Source: Muribaculaceae bacterium
GTDB lineage: Bacteria; Bacteroidota; Bacteroidia; Bacteroidales; Muribaculaceae
NCBI GenBank assembly: GCA_029051525.1
Contig: JAIDKG010000006.1
Location: 1 to 54,913, forward strand
Length of the DNA stretch: 54,913 nt
Direction: 5' to 3'
Shown here in pieces: positions 26,335 through 36,719 of this stretch (positions are counted from its first letter, which is position 1; each line of letters starts with the position of its first letter). A program made the position numbers and the translations under genes. The notes beneath the pieces are model-generated. The model was not told the DNA's origin, did no database searches, and saw only the letters and a list, made by a program, of their open reading frames with translations.

Positions 26335-28845
26335 GTGTTTAAGATAATATGGGATAAGGAGACAGGTGGAGTCCTACTTAATTCTAAGGTGACTAAAGAC
26401 ACCTTGGGAATTTCTCCACGTCCTGTATTCTTCGAGGAACTTGATCTTCTTGAATTTGAGAAATTCGGCTGGACATACCCCCGTGTCGAAGCTCCGATTA
26501 TGTGGGCGGTCAACAAACAATATTGGTATAAGGGAGTCATGCTTTTTGAGGCAAAAGGAGCCAACATATACGACTTGCCCACTTTGGTCTTTGCTTCTGG
26601 AGTAGAACCGATGGCACTTGAGGTAGTAGATGTTGCAGAGATGCTTCGACGCAACGCCGACCAAATGTTTTTGCTCGAAAGCGAAGCCATCGAGTTTATC
26701 CGCGACACATTCGTGACATATTCTAAAGTCAATCATGCCCACGACACGGTGCGCGCCAATCAGGAAATGGACTTTGAAGCAATGGCTGCAAAAGTCGAAA
26801 AGAAGACCAAGACCAAGATGGCCGTGATACGTGAAGATTGCGATAGCTTCGACATCATGCCGCTCGATGTTGCTAACGAAGAAGGCAAGCGAGTGTTGCT
26901 CTCCACTCGCATCGACCGTTTCATAGCATCGTTCTCCGGAGGCAAGGACTCACAGGTGGTCCTTGACTTGTGCACTCGCGCCATACCGCCAACCGACTTC
27001 GAGGTCATCTACTCCGATACTGGTTACGAGCTTCCGCCGTCGCTCGACCTCTACGAGCAAGTGCAACGTTACTACAAAGAACGTTTCCCGGCTCTTAAGT
27101 TTACCACAACTCGCAACCACGAGTCTGTGCTCAACTACTGGGATAAAATCGGAACTCCCTCCGACACTCACCGCTGGTGTTGTATAATAATGAAGACTGC
27201 TCCACTTTATCGTTCTCTAAAAGTGGAAGGTAATAAACAAGCCAAAGTATTGGCGTTTGAAGGTGTCCGCGCTGAAGAATCTACTAGAAGAAGCAATTAT
27301 GATCGAATAGGCAAAGGTGTAAAACACGCTACGACCATAAATGCAAGACCTATTCTTAAATGGAACACGGCTGAAATTTTCATTTATCTTATGAAATATG
27401 GCCTTCCGATAAATCCCGCATACAGACAGGGAATTACTCGTGTCGGTTGCGTCGTTTGCCCATTTGCATCAGAATGGAACGAACATATTGCCAATGTTAA
27501 ATATCATGAAAACATTGCACCTTTTGTACAGCGACTCGAAGAATACACGAAAAGAGCTGGAGTTAAAGATGTAGATGTGTTCATAAAAGAAGGAAATTGG
27601 AAACGTCGTGCAAGCGGAAACCTGTTAAATGATAGAACGGATATACGCTTTTCAATAAAAAACTCCACCTTTTCTGCTGTAATTGAAAATTTCAAGAGTG
27701 ATATTTTGACATGGCTTATTCCAATTGGAAAGTTTGTTTATGCAAGAAAAGCAAATGGATACTCCGGCAGCTTAGTTTATAAAGGCAGTACTTTTCCTTT
27801 TACAATTAAAATCAATGCAAATAAATTGCATTTTGATTTATACGACTGTCAAGACCCAGTATTAATCGGTCTTGTGCGTCGTGTATTATATAAAACTGGA
27901 TATTGCATTCATTGCGAAGCTTGTGAGGTTGAATGCCCCACAGGAGCCTTGTCTATTTTACCAACACCACAAATTGATCAATCAAAATGTATCCGATGTC
28001 AGAAATGTTTGACATTTCATGATAAAGGATGCATAGTTGCAAACTCTCTATATCAAACAATAAACTCCAAAATGAACGCTCAATCAAGCATTGATCGATA
28101 TAAGAACTTCGGGTTACGAGAAGAATGGGTAGACGCATTCTTTGCTTCACCCGAGGATTTCTGGGATAGCGACCATGGCCTCAACAAGAACTATCAGGTG
28201 CCGTCGCTTCGAAATTGGCTTAAAGATGCCGACATCATTGACGACAAACTTCAGCTAACAGAAGTCGGCAAACTACTTTATGACATATACCAAGACAATC
28301 CAAGCCTTGTTTGGGAAATCATTTGGATAAACCTTTCATACAATTCATTTATTGTAAAATGGTTTACGGCAAGGATTGGCACTTCTCAGCCATTTTCTTC
28401 AAAAATTTTGGAAGAAATGCTTCAGACAGAGTTTCCGGTCTACAAAGATAAGACCGTTCACAATGCTGTTTATCAGCTTCTTCGCACACTACGAGAATCT
28501 CCTGTTGGTTCTGAATTAGAGCAGTATGAAGAAACAGATAAGGATAAAGCAGTTCGACGAAGCTTTTCCGACCTCAGTCCGGAAGCTATTGCCTACTCCT
28601 TATACCGATATGGTAAAGAAAAGGAAATTGCCTTCTTCAGAGTGTCTGAATTATACAATCCTGATGAAGAAAATGGAGTAGCTAACGAATTTGTTCTTCC
28701 CAAAGCAGACTTAATCAAGAAACTACGTAGTCTTTCAAGCGATAAAAACAGAGTTCTTATTGCAGAACTTAATATGGGTTTGGACCATATCACTTTAAGA
28801 GAAGACCTTGACGCTGTAAAAGCTCTGCGCATCTTAACCGAATAA
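26335..28845 (+). CDS. brxP: BREX type 4 BrxP: PAPS-reductase-like protein
   Basis: 836 residues starting with GTG; no ATG lies between the preceding in-frame stop and this codon. The PP-loop ATP-pyrophosphatase motif SGGKDS sits near residue 201, with YSDTGYELP and RWCCIIMK as in PAPS reductase/DndC relatives. Cysteines in GCVVCPF and a ferredoxin-like pair of clusters (about 522-570: CIHCEACEVECPTGA, CIRCQKC) imply iron-sulfur chemistry. BrxP defines BREX type 4, which has no PglX methyltransferase; a sulfur-type modification is an inference from the DndC resemblance. Base composition drops sharply from about 27190 to 28130. It is the first gene of a tight operon. Confidence 0.85.
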   Translation: MFKIIWDKETGGVLLNSKVTKDTLGISPRPVFFEELDLLEFEKFGWTYPRVEAPIMWAVNKQYWYKGVMLFEAKGANIYDLPTLVFASGVEPMALEVVDVAEMLRRNADQMFLLESEAIEFIRDTFVTYSKVNHAHDTVRANQEMDFEAMAAKVEKKTKTKMAVIREDCDSFDIMPLDVANEEGKRVLLSTRIDRFIASFSGGKDSQVVLDLCTRAIPPTDFEVIYSDTGYELPPSLDLYEQVQRYYKERFPALKFTTTRNHESVLNYWDKIGTPSDTHRWCCIIMKTAPLYRSLKVEGNKQAKVLAFEGVRAEESTRRSNYDRIGKGVKHATTINARPILKWNTAEIFIYLMKYGLPINPAYRQGITRVGCVVCPFASEWNEHIANVKYHENIAPFVQRLEEYTKRAGVKDVDVFIKEGNWKRRASGNLLNDRTDIRFSIKNSTFSAVIENFKSDILTWLIPIGKFVYARKANGYSGSLVYKGSTFPFTIKINANKLHFDLYDCQDPVLIGLVRRVLYKTGYCIHCEACEVECPTGALSILPTPQIDQSKCIRCQKCLTFHDKGCIVANSLYQTINSKMNAQSSIDRYKNFGLREEWVDAFFASPEDFWDSDHGLNKNYQVPSLRNWLKDADIIDDKLQLTEVGKLLYDIYQDNPSLVWEIIWINLSYNSFIVKWFTARIGTSQPFSSKILEEMLQTEFPVYKDKTVHNAVYQLLRTLRESPVGSELEQYEETDKDKAVRRSFSDLSPEAIAYSLYRYGKEKEIAFFRVSELYNPDEENGVANEFVLPKADLIKKLRSLSSDKNRVLIAELNMGLDHITLREDLDAVKALRILTE

Positions 28846-28847
28846 AT

Positions 28848-29285
28848 ATGGATTTGCAAGTTAATATCTTCTCGGAATTATTCTCTAAAATTACACGTGG
28901 TAATTTTAGAGGAGATTTCTCAAATGCGAAGCCAATTTACTTGCTTTCCATAATTGATTTAATTCAAGTAAAGCAGGATAATAGATTTTTATTGTCTGAC
29001 AAAATTCTTAATGGACTTTATCTTGATAATCTTAATCAATTCGACAAGAGTTGCAAAACAGCTTTGATAAATCCATACTTTCATCTCGACTCTGAACCGT
29101 TTTATGAGTTAATATGGAAGTCGGATGAAAGGCCCGAAACAAATTCACATACTCCATCGGCGAAGTATCTGCGTGATAACCTCGCTTATGCTAAGCTCGA
29201 CGATGACCTTTGGGAACTGCTTCAAGTGCAAGAGAACAGGGACTATCTGAAACAAGTAATAATAAACCGATACCTCAAAGAATAA
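28848..29285 (+). CDS. Small BREX-operon protein, possible SBD/HNH-associated N-domain
   Basis: A 145-residue protein beginning 2 bp after brxP. The layout SNAKPIYLLSIIDLIQ..., INPYFHLDSEPFYELIW, then a final LAYAKLDDDLWELLQVQENRDYLKQVIINRYL resembles by eye the N-terminal module that precedes HNH domains in putative restriction nucleases. I believe this group is related to the DNA sulfur-binding domain of ScoMcrA, where a Tyr-Pro-Phe-Trp segment lines the sulfur pocket. The HNH part is absent. If real, it would be a stand-alone reader next to a DndC-like enzyme. The family call is weak; the gene itself is sound. Confidence 0.6.
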   Translation: MDLQVNIFSELFSKITRGNFRGDFSNAKPIYLLSIIDLIQVKQDNRFLLSDKILNGLYLDNLNQFDKSCKTALINPYFHLDSEPFYELIWKSDERPETNSHTPSAKYLRDNLAYAKLDDDLWELLQVQENRDYLKQVIINRYLKE

Positions 29286-29305
29286 CTTCAATCTTCCGTA
29301 ATCGA

Positions 29306-32300
29306 ATGGCAACTAAATATGCGGATATAATAAAGATACGTGCCGGCAAACCTGCATATAGTATCGAAGAAGAAAAGGGCGATGAATGGCAGTCGTTCAT
29401 TCCCAATGAGCAGTTTAACAACGTGCTCAAAACCGTACTGCGCTCAGTGCGTGGCAATGACATAGACTTCCATAAGTCGTTCTGGATAAACGGCACGTAC
29501 GGCACTGGCAAGAGTCACGCTGTGGCCGTAATCACCCATCTCCTCTGCGACCCGGTGGAGAATATTCGCCGCTGGGTTGACTACGAGTATAAGGATGATA
29601 AATTCCGTCTGATACGCGAGTCAATCTATTCGCTGCGTGAAAGCAAGCGACTTCTTCGTGTTAAGCTTGAAAGTCTTAAAAACATCACTCACGTATCAGA
29701 GCTTGCACCGGTCATTCAGACTGCAGTTGTGGAAGCACTGAATGAACACGACATCGAGATGGCCGTCGATACTGACTACGACTCTTTGATGTCGCACGTC
29801 AAGGACAGCCCTGTGATATGGGACGACCTTATCAACCGCAATGTGGCTCTCGGCACGATAGTTGCCAATCGTGCTATGCTCCTGCAAAAACTTGCAGGAA
29901 AGGATGCCGCTACATTGCAAAAGGCAAAGGTCGCACTCCGCGAGGCTCGAATGAATGTGCTCCTTGAACAAGACACACTTGCCCAGTGGCTCATTCAAGT
30001 TCAAGAGGAATTGCGCAAACAGGGCGTATTCCAGGGCCTGCTCATTCTTTGGGACGAGTTTACCGACGTGATGGACGATGCGGTGGGCATCCCCGTGCTC
30101 AAAGAACTTCAGACTGTAGCTCAGAAGTTCATGAATGAGGAAAACGACAGTTTCCTCTTCCTCATATCGCACCCTTCGGCCTTCAATAAACTCGGTTCGG
30201 AAGCCACGAAGCAGACTGATGGTCGCTACCACCGCATGAAATACAACATGGAGTCGGTGTCGGCTTTCAAAATCATGTCGCGCAAATTTGAAGTGGTTCA
30301 GCCAACGTTGCATCAGAAACGCTATGAGTTATTCTACAATGTGAACGGCAATCTGCTCGACCTCTATACACGTAACTCCAACGACCCTCAAGAAACACGC
30401 AACGACCTGTTCAAGCTTTTTCCGCTCCATCCGGGAACGGCCAACCTTGCCACTCACTATGCAACCGTGGTGGGCTCGTCATCGCGAAGCGTTTTTGAGT
30501 TCCTTGGTCAGAACCCCTCAATCCGAGAGTTCCTTGACACAGAAGAATACTTTGAAAACCGCGACACAATCACCGCCGATTATCTTTGGGATTTCGTTTA
30601 TCAAGTATTTCAGGAGGATGTTGTGAATTATGGTGCTGTGACAGAACGTTACAACACCTACAAGCATCGAGTAGAACATGCTGGGTCTGCTTATGTAACC
30701 CTTTTCAAAGGTATATTGCTTCTCAATGCCTTCAACAATGTTGCTGCCGATGAGAGTGTGACCCCCACCGTGGACAACATCCGCAATCTGTTCATTGGTT
30801 CGCGATATGAGGAAGAAATCGATACCATACTCGATTGGCTTAATGACGAGGGCGTTGTGCAAAGAGCCCCCGGAGGAATCTTTTCCGTGCAATTCAATTC
30901 GCTCCCGTCGCACGAGCTTGAAGAAATCAAGGAAGAACTCTACAACACTGAGTATCGCTATACTTCACAAATTCTGAAGTTTGGCGATACTGCACGCAAC
31001 TTCTTTGACAAGAAATATGTGCAGAAAGTAATTCGTCCCTATGTCTTTGAGTTCTTCTCCAACGATACCAACGACTCTATTCTTAAAAACAAGATAAAGA
31101 CAGCTAAGAAGAACGCCCGTCCGAGCGATCTTTTCCTTGCTCTGCTTTACTCGCGAGATGCAGCCGAGTTAGCGCACCTCCGCCAGTTTGCTGAAGATTG
31201 TGCAAACGCAGCTGTGAATGAAGATAAAGACCTTAAGGATATTATCTTCCTTGTTGTTGACTCAATCTTCGGCGAAAAGGCCTACGACCGTTTCATCGAA
31301 TACATGGCAAGCTACAAGAGTGCTGGTAACCATGGTTTCAACGACCAGGCAGACGTGCATCGCGACCATGCCATCGATATGATCAAGGAATGGATGCAGA
31401 CCGCTCTGCGTGGGAATGTAACCATTTTCGTCAATGGTAAGACAATACCGTTCTCCATCAAACATCTATCTTCAGCGCTCAATTCTACCGTTGCTCCCAT
31501 AATCTTCCCCAAGGGTCCGGATGCGCATGAAGTACTCCGCACCAAGGCTGCTTCCACATTCTGGAAACCGCAAGTGTCGAAAGAGATTATCCGCACATTC
31601 CTGTTTGGCACAAGCAAGACTGACTTGCTTGATGTGAATGGAGTCATGAAGCCGGTGCAGCATTTCATTCAGGATGCTCTGGATGATAATCTGCAATGGA
31701 AGCCTGACATACCTGCTAACCATCAGTTCAAAGGTATCTTTGACTTCATAAACTCCACAATCAAGAATTTCATAAGCCACGGTAATACATCGGTGCCGTT
31801 TGACTTCACTGAGCGATTTAAGGAGTTGATCGAACCACCTTACGGTCTCTCGGCCAACTATGCTTCGGCAGCTGCCGTGGCCTTTGCCATGCGTCCGTGG
31901 ATTGACAAAATCTACGACAAGGACACCGGCAAGGCGCGCACCGCCGATCATCTTGCCGATGACGTTGTTCTCCTATTTAACTTCTGGGAAAAGGGCAAGG
32001 CAACCAACAAACTCAGCTTCAAGTTCCAGACTCCTCAGGAGGGACAACTCTGTAAGAATCTGATCAAGCTGTTCAAACTGAATAAGATGCCCGGATATAA
32101 TGACGTAACGAGTATGAAAGATGCACGTTTCGCCATTACCGGTGTATTTATCGAGCAGAAGGGTTATCCCCTGTGGTCACTTAAATACATGACCGACGAT
32201 TTCATCAATTCTTTGCCGCAGCTCACAATGAATGATGATGTCAAGAAACTTATTGACAACATCGTCGCTATATGCGAAGAAAAAGATCAGAAGAATGTTC

Positions 32301-32842
32301 AGCTCGTCACTGCAACGCTTGACCTCATTGACCGCTACCGAGCTGATTTCCCCGACATCCTGTCTAAGCAAGGTTCGTTCCAGAATGGTTTTGAAAACTT
32401 CATGCTTTCACAACCAAATGTTGGTCTGAAGAAGGAAGAAGTCGCTGATGCGTATAATTATATCAAAAAGCATCTCGAATCAACAGTCGGATTTTGGACA
32501 GAGGCTGAGGTCAGCGACAAACTCAAAGACTGGCGTATTGCCGAAAATGAGCGACTAGAACGTGAGCGTTGGGAGCGCGAAGAAGAAGAGCGTCGTCGCC
32601 GTGAAGAAGAGGCTCGTCGCAAACTTGAAGAACATCGCAAGCAGTACGAGAAGGAGCTTGAAGAAGCAAAGAAAATTATCGGCAATCCCGATATTGTTCC
32701 GGTCAAAAAAATAAGCGCGCGCCAGCACATCGACAGTATCAATGATGTGCAGAAGCTTCGTGACATCCTCGACAAACTGATAAATCTCGGATATGAATAT
32801 ATCCTTGACCAAATCATAAACGAAGAAAACAGCAATGCATAA
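29306..32842 (+). CDS. brxC: BREX BrxC-type ATPase
   Basis: About 1178 residues. The start MATKYADIIKIRAGKPAYSI at 29306 is preferred over 29210, which would overlap the previous gene by 76 bp and add an unrelated leader. Walker A GTYGTGKS is near residue 62 and Walker B LLILWDEFTDVMDD near 245. The rest is long and mostly helical, ending in a charged coiled coil (ERERWEREEEERRRREEEA) and a short C-terminal domain. BrxC/PglY ATPases are core BREX components of unclear activity. It overlaps pglZ by 8 bp. Confidence 0.85.
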   Translation: MATKYADIIKIRAGKPAYSIEEEKGDEWQSFIPNEQFNNVLKTVLRSVRGNDIDFHKSFWINGTYGTGKSHAVAVITHLLCDPVENIRRWVDYEYKDDKFRLIRESIYSLRESKRLLRVKLESLKNITHVSELAPVIQTAVVEALNEHDIEMAVDTDYDSLMSHVKDSPVIWDDLINRNVALGTIVANRAMLLQKLAGKDAATLQKAKVALREARMNVLLEQDTLAQWLIQVQEELRKQGVFQGLLILWDEFTDVMDDAVGIPVLKELQTVAQKFMNEENDSFLFLISHPSAFNKLGSEATKQTDGRYHRMKYNMESVSAFKIMSRKFEVVQPTLHQKRYELFYNVNGNLLDLYTRNSNDPQETRNDLFKLFPLHPGTANLATHYATVVGSSSRSVFEFLGQNPSIREFLDTEEYFENRDTITADYLWDFVYQVFQEDVVNYGAVTERYNTYKHRVEHAGSAYVTLFKGILLLNAFNNVAADESVTPTVDNIRNLFIGSRYEEEIDTILDWLNDEGVVQRAPGGIFSVQFNSLPSHELEEIKEELYNTEYRYTSQILKFGDTARNFFDKKYVQKVIRPYVFEFFSNDTNDSILKNKIKTAKKNARPSDLFLALLYSRDAAELAHLRQFAEDCANAAVNEDKDLKDIIFLVVDSIFGEKAYDRFIEYMASYKSAGNHGFNDQADVHRDHAIDMIKEWMQTALRGNVTIFVNGKTIPFSIKHLSSALNSTVAPIIFPKGPDAHEVLRTKAASTFWKPQVSKEIIRTFLFGTSKTDLLDVNGVMKPVQHFIQDALDDNLQWKPDIPANHQFKGIFDFINSTIKNFISHGNTSVPFDFTERFKELIEPPYGLSANYASAAAVAFAMRPWIDKIYDKDTGKARTADHLADDVVLLFNFWEKGKATNKLSFKFQTPQEGQLCKNLIKLFKLNKMPGYNDVTSMKDARFAITGVFIEQKGYPLWSLKYMTDDFINSLPQLTMNDDVKKLIDNIVAICEEKDQKNVQLVTATLDLIDRYRADFPDILSKQGSFQNGFENFMLSQPNVGLKKEEVADAYNYIKKHLESTVGFWTEAEVSDKLKDWRIAENERLERERWEREEEERRRREEEARRKLEEHRKQYEKELEEAKKIIGNPDIVPVKKISARQHIDSINDVQKLRDILDKLINLGYEYILDQIINEENSNA

Positions 32843-35240
32843 AAGTTTTCAATCATTAGACGAACTCTTTGACTACCTGAAAGTAGACAAAGAATGGGAG
32901 GGTGCCGAGGCTACCATGCACAATCGGTATCCCATCCGCTTTATCCTGTTTGAAAATTTTGCTGACTTCAATGAATTTGTCGTCAACCGTCCTTCAGACG
33001 TCTACAAGTTCTCGATAGATTATCTTGTAGACAAAAACTATCTTGATATATTCCCGACCTTCACAGACCTATCTGACAATATAAAGAAATATGTCAAGGC
33101 TCTTCCAACCAACGACTTTGTGATATATCCATTTTCCGAAATGGTACGTTTTTACAGCAAACGAGAATTTGATTCGCTTGTAAAAACCATACGTGGCTAT
33201 CAGCCGCCGGAAGATGCTCAGCTTGCACACCTCCGGTTATATATTCCTATCGTTGGTATGCAGGGTAAGATGGGTCCGTACATGGACGACCATCAGACCT
33301 TTGTCTGGGAATATAAATCGCCCAATGAAACGGGTACGTACAACCTTATCCTAACCAATGGCACAACCTATGGCGTATCCGGCCTGGAGAAGAATTACTC
33401 AGTAGTTCGTAATCTCTATGAGTGGCTAAAACTTTGGGAGAAAGGCTCGGATGTAAAGAAGAATATTATATGCACATCAAAGACCATTTTTGCAAATGCC
33501 TTTAACGCACAACCGGATAATGCATTTGTTTATACCGAATGTGATAGTGCATACAAGTTCCTTACCAAAGGTCTGAAACTCGATTTTAGCGGCATTACTC
33601 CTAATGAGGATGAAATGCCACAGTGGGAAACACTGGCCCAAAACATTGATTTAGACGATTTCGATTTCGAGACTTTCATTAATGAGCGATTTGACACATT
33701 CAACATCAAGGATAGTAAGGACTTCATTAAAACATGGTTTGAATGTGAAACCGATTTCGACCGCTGGCTTCTGGCCACGTATTACCGCAAAATTTCAGGT
33801 AACTGTGGGTACATTTGTGAGGTAATTAGTAAGTGCATAAATCTAAACACATCAGAGCTGTTCTCAAATATAGCTACGCATATTTTCGACACTCAGATGA
33901 GCGATGAAAATATTAGAGAACGTCGTTCCGCGCTCAAAGAAGCCATGCGTCATGACATTCGCATAACTGATGCCGCAGAACGGCAGACATACGCTAAGCT
34001 CTCAGCTATGATGTGTGGCGAACCTGAGGCTAAATACACTGCGATTAGGTTGATGACAGCCTTTACTGACAGCGACCGCCGTCTGATTATAGAAGCACTG
34101 GGCAAGGGAAAAATCTCACTCTCAGATGTAGAGAAGATTTATCCGGATTTGTATCATTATATGCAACCGCTGGGCATCCAATTGGAAAACGCCAATCAAT
34201 GGATTGCCGAATATTTTGAGGCATATCGCCGTTCAAAAATTACCAATAATGCAAGCCTCGTCGCTCCTTTGCTCGCGCAGAAGAATGCTAATCAATCAAC
34301 GTTTCAACATTGGATAGATAATCTTAAAACTGTCAAGACGCTTCTTCATAATCGCCTTGACATTGATAAGTTCTATTGGATTGACGGACTCGGCGTTGAC
34401 TGGATTCCATTCATCTCCTATGTTATACAAAAGCATAACGTAGATAATATTTATCTTAATGAGGTGTATGTAAGCCGCGCTATTCTTCCTACAACTACAT
34501 CTGTAAATAAGGTTAAGCTTGTGGAGCTTGTCGTTGATGGGAGTAAACTCGAAAAAATTGGCGACCTTGATAGTTTCGCACACCAGCATAAAGAATTCCC
34601 TCAATATATAATTGATGAAATGCGTATTGTCGAGGAGGCCGTTCATAAAATCCTGACTCAATACAACGGTAAGAAAATCGCTTTTGTGTCAGACCACGGT
34701 CTCACATATCTCGCACAATATGGACAGGGATTAAATCTAGCCGATGTTGTCAGCGACCATGAAGGTCGTACCGCTGTCGTCACCTCTGGAGCGGCTGTAT
34801 CTGACAACAAATATTGTATTCTCGATGATAGAAAAACCATTTGCGCTCTAACTGAAGACTCTTTGACATCAAAAACGCCCAAAGGTCATGGTGCACATGG
34901 AGGCGTGACTCCTGAAGAAGTGCTGGTGCCCATCATTATTGTGTCTAATCAGCCTAATGCTAACGTATATGCAGCTGACATACTGACTAATGAGATTGAC
35001 GGCACAAATCCAGTGGCTCGTCTTAAAATAAGAGGCCTCAACTCGATAGATGTGCCTGTGCTCGAATACAATTCTACCACATACTCACTTGTGCGTGAGT
35101 CAGACGACATATTTGTCAGTGAGAAGCTGAACCTAGTAGATACTGCTACAAGAGTTACACTTCACATCGGCAACTACTCTAAACAATTCATCATCAAGAT
35201 CTCTACTGGCGCGGAAGAAGATGACCTCTTCGATTTCTAA
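32835..35240 (+). CDS. pglZ: BREX PglZ alkaline-phosphatase-fold protein
   Basis: 801 residues. The C-terminal half carries the PglZ alkaline-phosphatase-superfamily core: the first metal-site Asp in YWIDGLGVDWIPF (about 515), a threonine-rich LPTTTSVNK, the second metal site FVSDHGLTYLA (about 618) and the late histidines in KGHGAHGGVTPEEVLVP. PglZ is the universal BREX marker; metal-dependent hydrolase activity is known for some homologues. The N-terminal half (DYLKVDKEWEGAEATMHNRYP) is type-specific. It overlaps brxC by 8 bp, and brxL follows 12 bp later. Confidence 0.9.
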   Translation: MHKSFQSLDELFDYLKVDKEWEGAEATMHNRYPIRFILFENFADFNEFVVNRPSDVYKFSIDYLVDKNYLDIFPTFTDLSDNIKKYVKALPTNDFVIYPFSEMVRFYSKREFDSLVKTIRGYQPPEDAQLAHLRLYIPIVGMQGKMGPYMDDHQTFVWEYKSPNETGTYNLILTNGTTYGVSGLEKNYSVVRNLYEWLKLWEKGSDVKKNIICTSKTIFANAFNAQPDNAFVYTECDSAYKFLTKGLKLDFSGITPNEDEMPQWETLAQNIDLDDFDFETFINERFDTFNIKDSKDFIKTWFECETDFDRWLLATYYRKISGNCGYICEVISKCINLNTSELFSNIATHIFDTQMSDENIRERRSALKEAMRHDIRITDAAERQTYAKLSAMMCGEPEAKYTAIRLMTAFTDSDRRLIIEALGKGKISLSDVEKIYPDLYHYMQPLGIQLENANQWIAEYFEAYRRSKITNNASLVAPLLAQKNANQSTFQHWIDNLKTVKTLLHNRLDIDKFYWIDGLGVDWIPFISYVIQKHNVDNIYLNEVYVSRAILPTTTSVNKVKLVELVVDGSKLEKIGDLDSFAHQHKEFPQYIIDEMRIVEEAVHKILTQYNGKKIAFVSDHGLTYLAQYGQGLNLADVVSDHEGRTAVVTSGAAVSDNKYCILDDRKTICALTEDSLTSKTPKGHGAHGGVTPEEVLVPIIIVSNQPNANVYAADILTNEIDGTNPVARLKIRGLNSIDVPVLEYNSTTYSLVRESDDIFVSEKLNLVDTATRVTLHIGNYSKQFIIKISTGAEEDDLFDF

Positions 35241-35252
35241 ATCTGGATTATC

Positions 35253-36713
35253 ATGAATACTGTAACCTCTAATAAGATTCGCGAGCAATTTGCTGCAATG
35301 GCCATATATAAAGATCCGCTGGCAACCAACTCTTTGTTTGCCGGACGGAACTTGCCGTCGTTTGTAAAAGATTTCCTACTCAAACGATATATAAATCCAG
35401 ATGGCTCAGTTGACCGTCTTAAGCTCACATCATTCCTTGATATGGTCATACCAAAGGAGAGCACGGAAGTAAAAGATCGTCTTGACGCAGGACAAGAAGT
35501 AATGTTACTTTGCCGTTTTATGATCTATATAGATCTTGTTAAAGGATTGCGCCGATTTGGAATTCCAGACCTCGGCATCAAAACCAACGAGGGTGTAATA
35601 CCGGAATATGTTTACACAAAACATCCTGGAGAGTTGGTTGATGGCGAGAAGTGGGGTATCATCAAGCTTTCCGTTCTCCCGGATGATGATGGCAAGAAAA
35701 ACCACGTGGAAATGGTTGATTATAAACCATTCAAGCCATATAAATCAGTTGATATTGATTATTTAAGAAATGCCCGTCAAGCATTTACAACAAGGGAGTG
35801 GATTGATGTAATTCTCTCTTCTATGGAGTATGAAGCCGATGGATTTGAATCGCTCACCCAAAAGCTGGAATTTGTTTCTCGCTTACTGATTTTCGTTGAG
35901 CCTCGGTTAAATGCTGTTGAGCTTGCACCCAAAGGCACAGGTAAATCTTTCGTTTTCGGCAACCTATCGAAATACGGATGGCTTGTTAGTGGTGGTAAAG
36001 TAACTCGCGCCAAGCTGTTTTATGACAAGGCTCGTCAGCAGAATGGTATTATGAAGAATCATGATTTCACCGCATTTGATGAAATCCAAACTATCATATT
36101 CCAAGAGCCAGCAGAAATTCAGGCCGCATTAAAGTCCTATCTGGAGTCTGGCAAAACCACGATTGATAACAACGAATTCTCATCGGAGTGTGGCCTGATG
36201 CTTATGGGCAATATTCCTCTTGACTCCAACAAGCGACCACTAAATTATCGGTACTTTGATTCATTACCGCAATCGTTCAGAGAATCTGCGCTCCTCGACC
36301 GTTTCCACTGCTTCATCGAAGGCTGGCATCTTCCCCGTATCAATGAAGGAATAATCTACAAGGGCTGGACTCTCAATGTAGAATATTTCTCTGAGATACT
36401 GCACTCAATGCGCACTCAGAGTGTCTATGGACTTGTGTTTGACCAAATTGTCGGCAAAGACAAAGATGCAGACACACGTGACTCAAAAGCTGTAAAAAAG
36501 ATAGCTGTGGGTTACATGAAGCTGCTCTTTCCACATTGGACAAGTGCACAAGCTGTTGACCTCGATGAGTTCGATACCTACTGCCTCCAACCAGCAATCC
36601 GCCGTCGTGGTATAATCAAAGAACAATGCCATTACATTGATCCCGAGTTTAAAACCACGATGCCCAATTTCTGGATAAAGAATCAAGGCGCAGTCGAAAA
36701 CGAGTTATTCTAA
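35253..36713 (+). CDS. brxL: BREX BrxL, Lon-like AAA+ protein
   Basis: 486 residues. The N-terminus NKIREQFAAMAIYKDPLATNSLFAGRNLPSFVKDFLL is the BrxL N-domain. The AAA+ core has Walker A APKGTGKSFVFG (about 226-237), Walker B FTAFDEIQTI, and sensor/arginine region GLMLMGNIPLDSNKRP...FRESALLDRFHCFIEGW. It matches the short BrxL form and lacks the Lon protease-like C-terminal extension of the roughly 680-residue type 1 protein. BrxL of type 1 forms DNA-binding ring assemblies. With brxP, brxC and pglZ it completes the type 4 set. Confidence 0.9.
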   Translation: MNTVTSNKIREQFAAMAIYKDPLATNSLFAGRNLPSFVKDFLLKRYINPDGSVDRLKLTSFLDMVIPKESTEVKDRLDAGQEVMLLCRFMIYIDLVKGLRRFGIPDLGIKTNEGVIPEYVYTKHPGELVDGEKWGIIKLSVLPDDDGKKNHVEMVDYKPFKPYKSVDIDYLRNARQAFTTREWIDVILSSMEYEADGFESLTQKLEFVSRLLIFVEPRLNAVELAPKGTGKSFVFGNLSKYGWLVSGGKVTRAKLFYDKARQQNGIMKNHDFTAFDEIQTIIFQEPAEIQAALKSYLESGKTTIDNNEFSSECGLMLMGNIPLDSNKRPLNYRYFDSLPQSFRESALLDRFHCFIEGWHLPRINEGIIYKGWTLNVEYFSEILHSMRTQSVYGLVFDQIVGKDKDADTRDSKAVKKIAVGYMKLLFPHWTSAQAVDLDEFDTYCLQPAIRRRGIIKEQCHYIDPEFKTTMPNFWIKNQGAVENELF

Positions 36714-36719
36714 TATCCG

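Noticed and set aside
28848..29285. Assigning this ORF as a PglX or other methyltransferase
   Set aside because: No AdoMet motif I or N/DPPY is present and it is far too short; type 4 BREX is known to lack PglX.
29210..29305. Upstream in-frame ATG as the brxC start
   Set aside because: It would overlap the previous gene by 76 bp and add a leader (MGTASSAREQG...) unlike the conserved N-terminus that begins at 29306.
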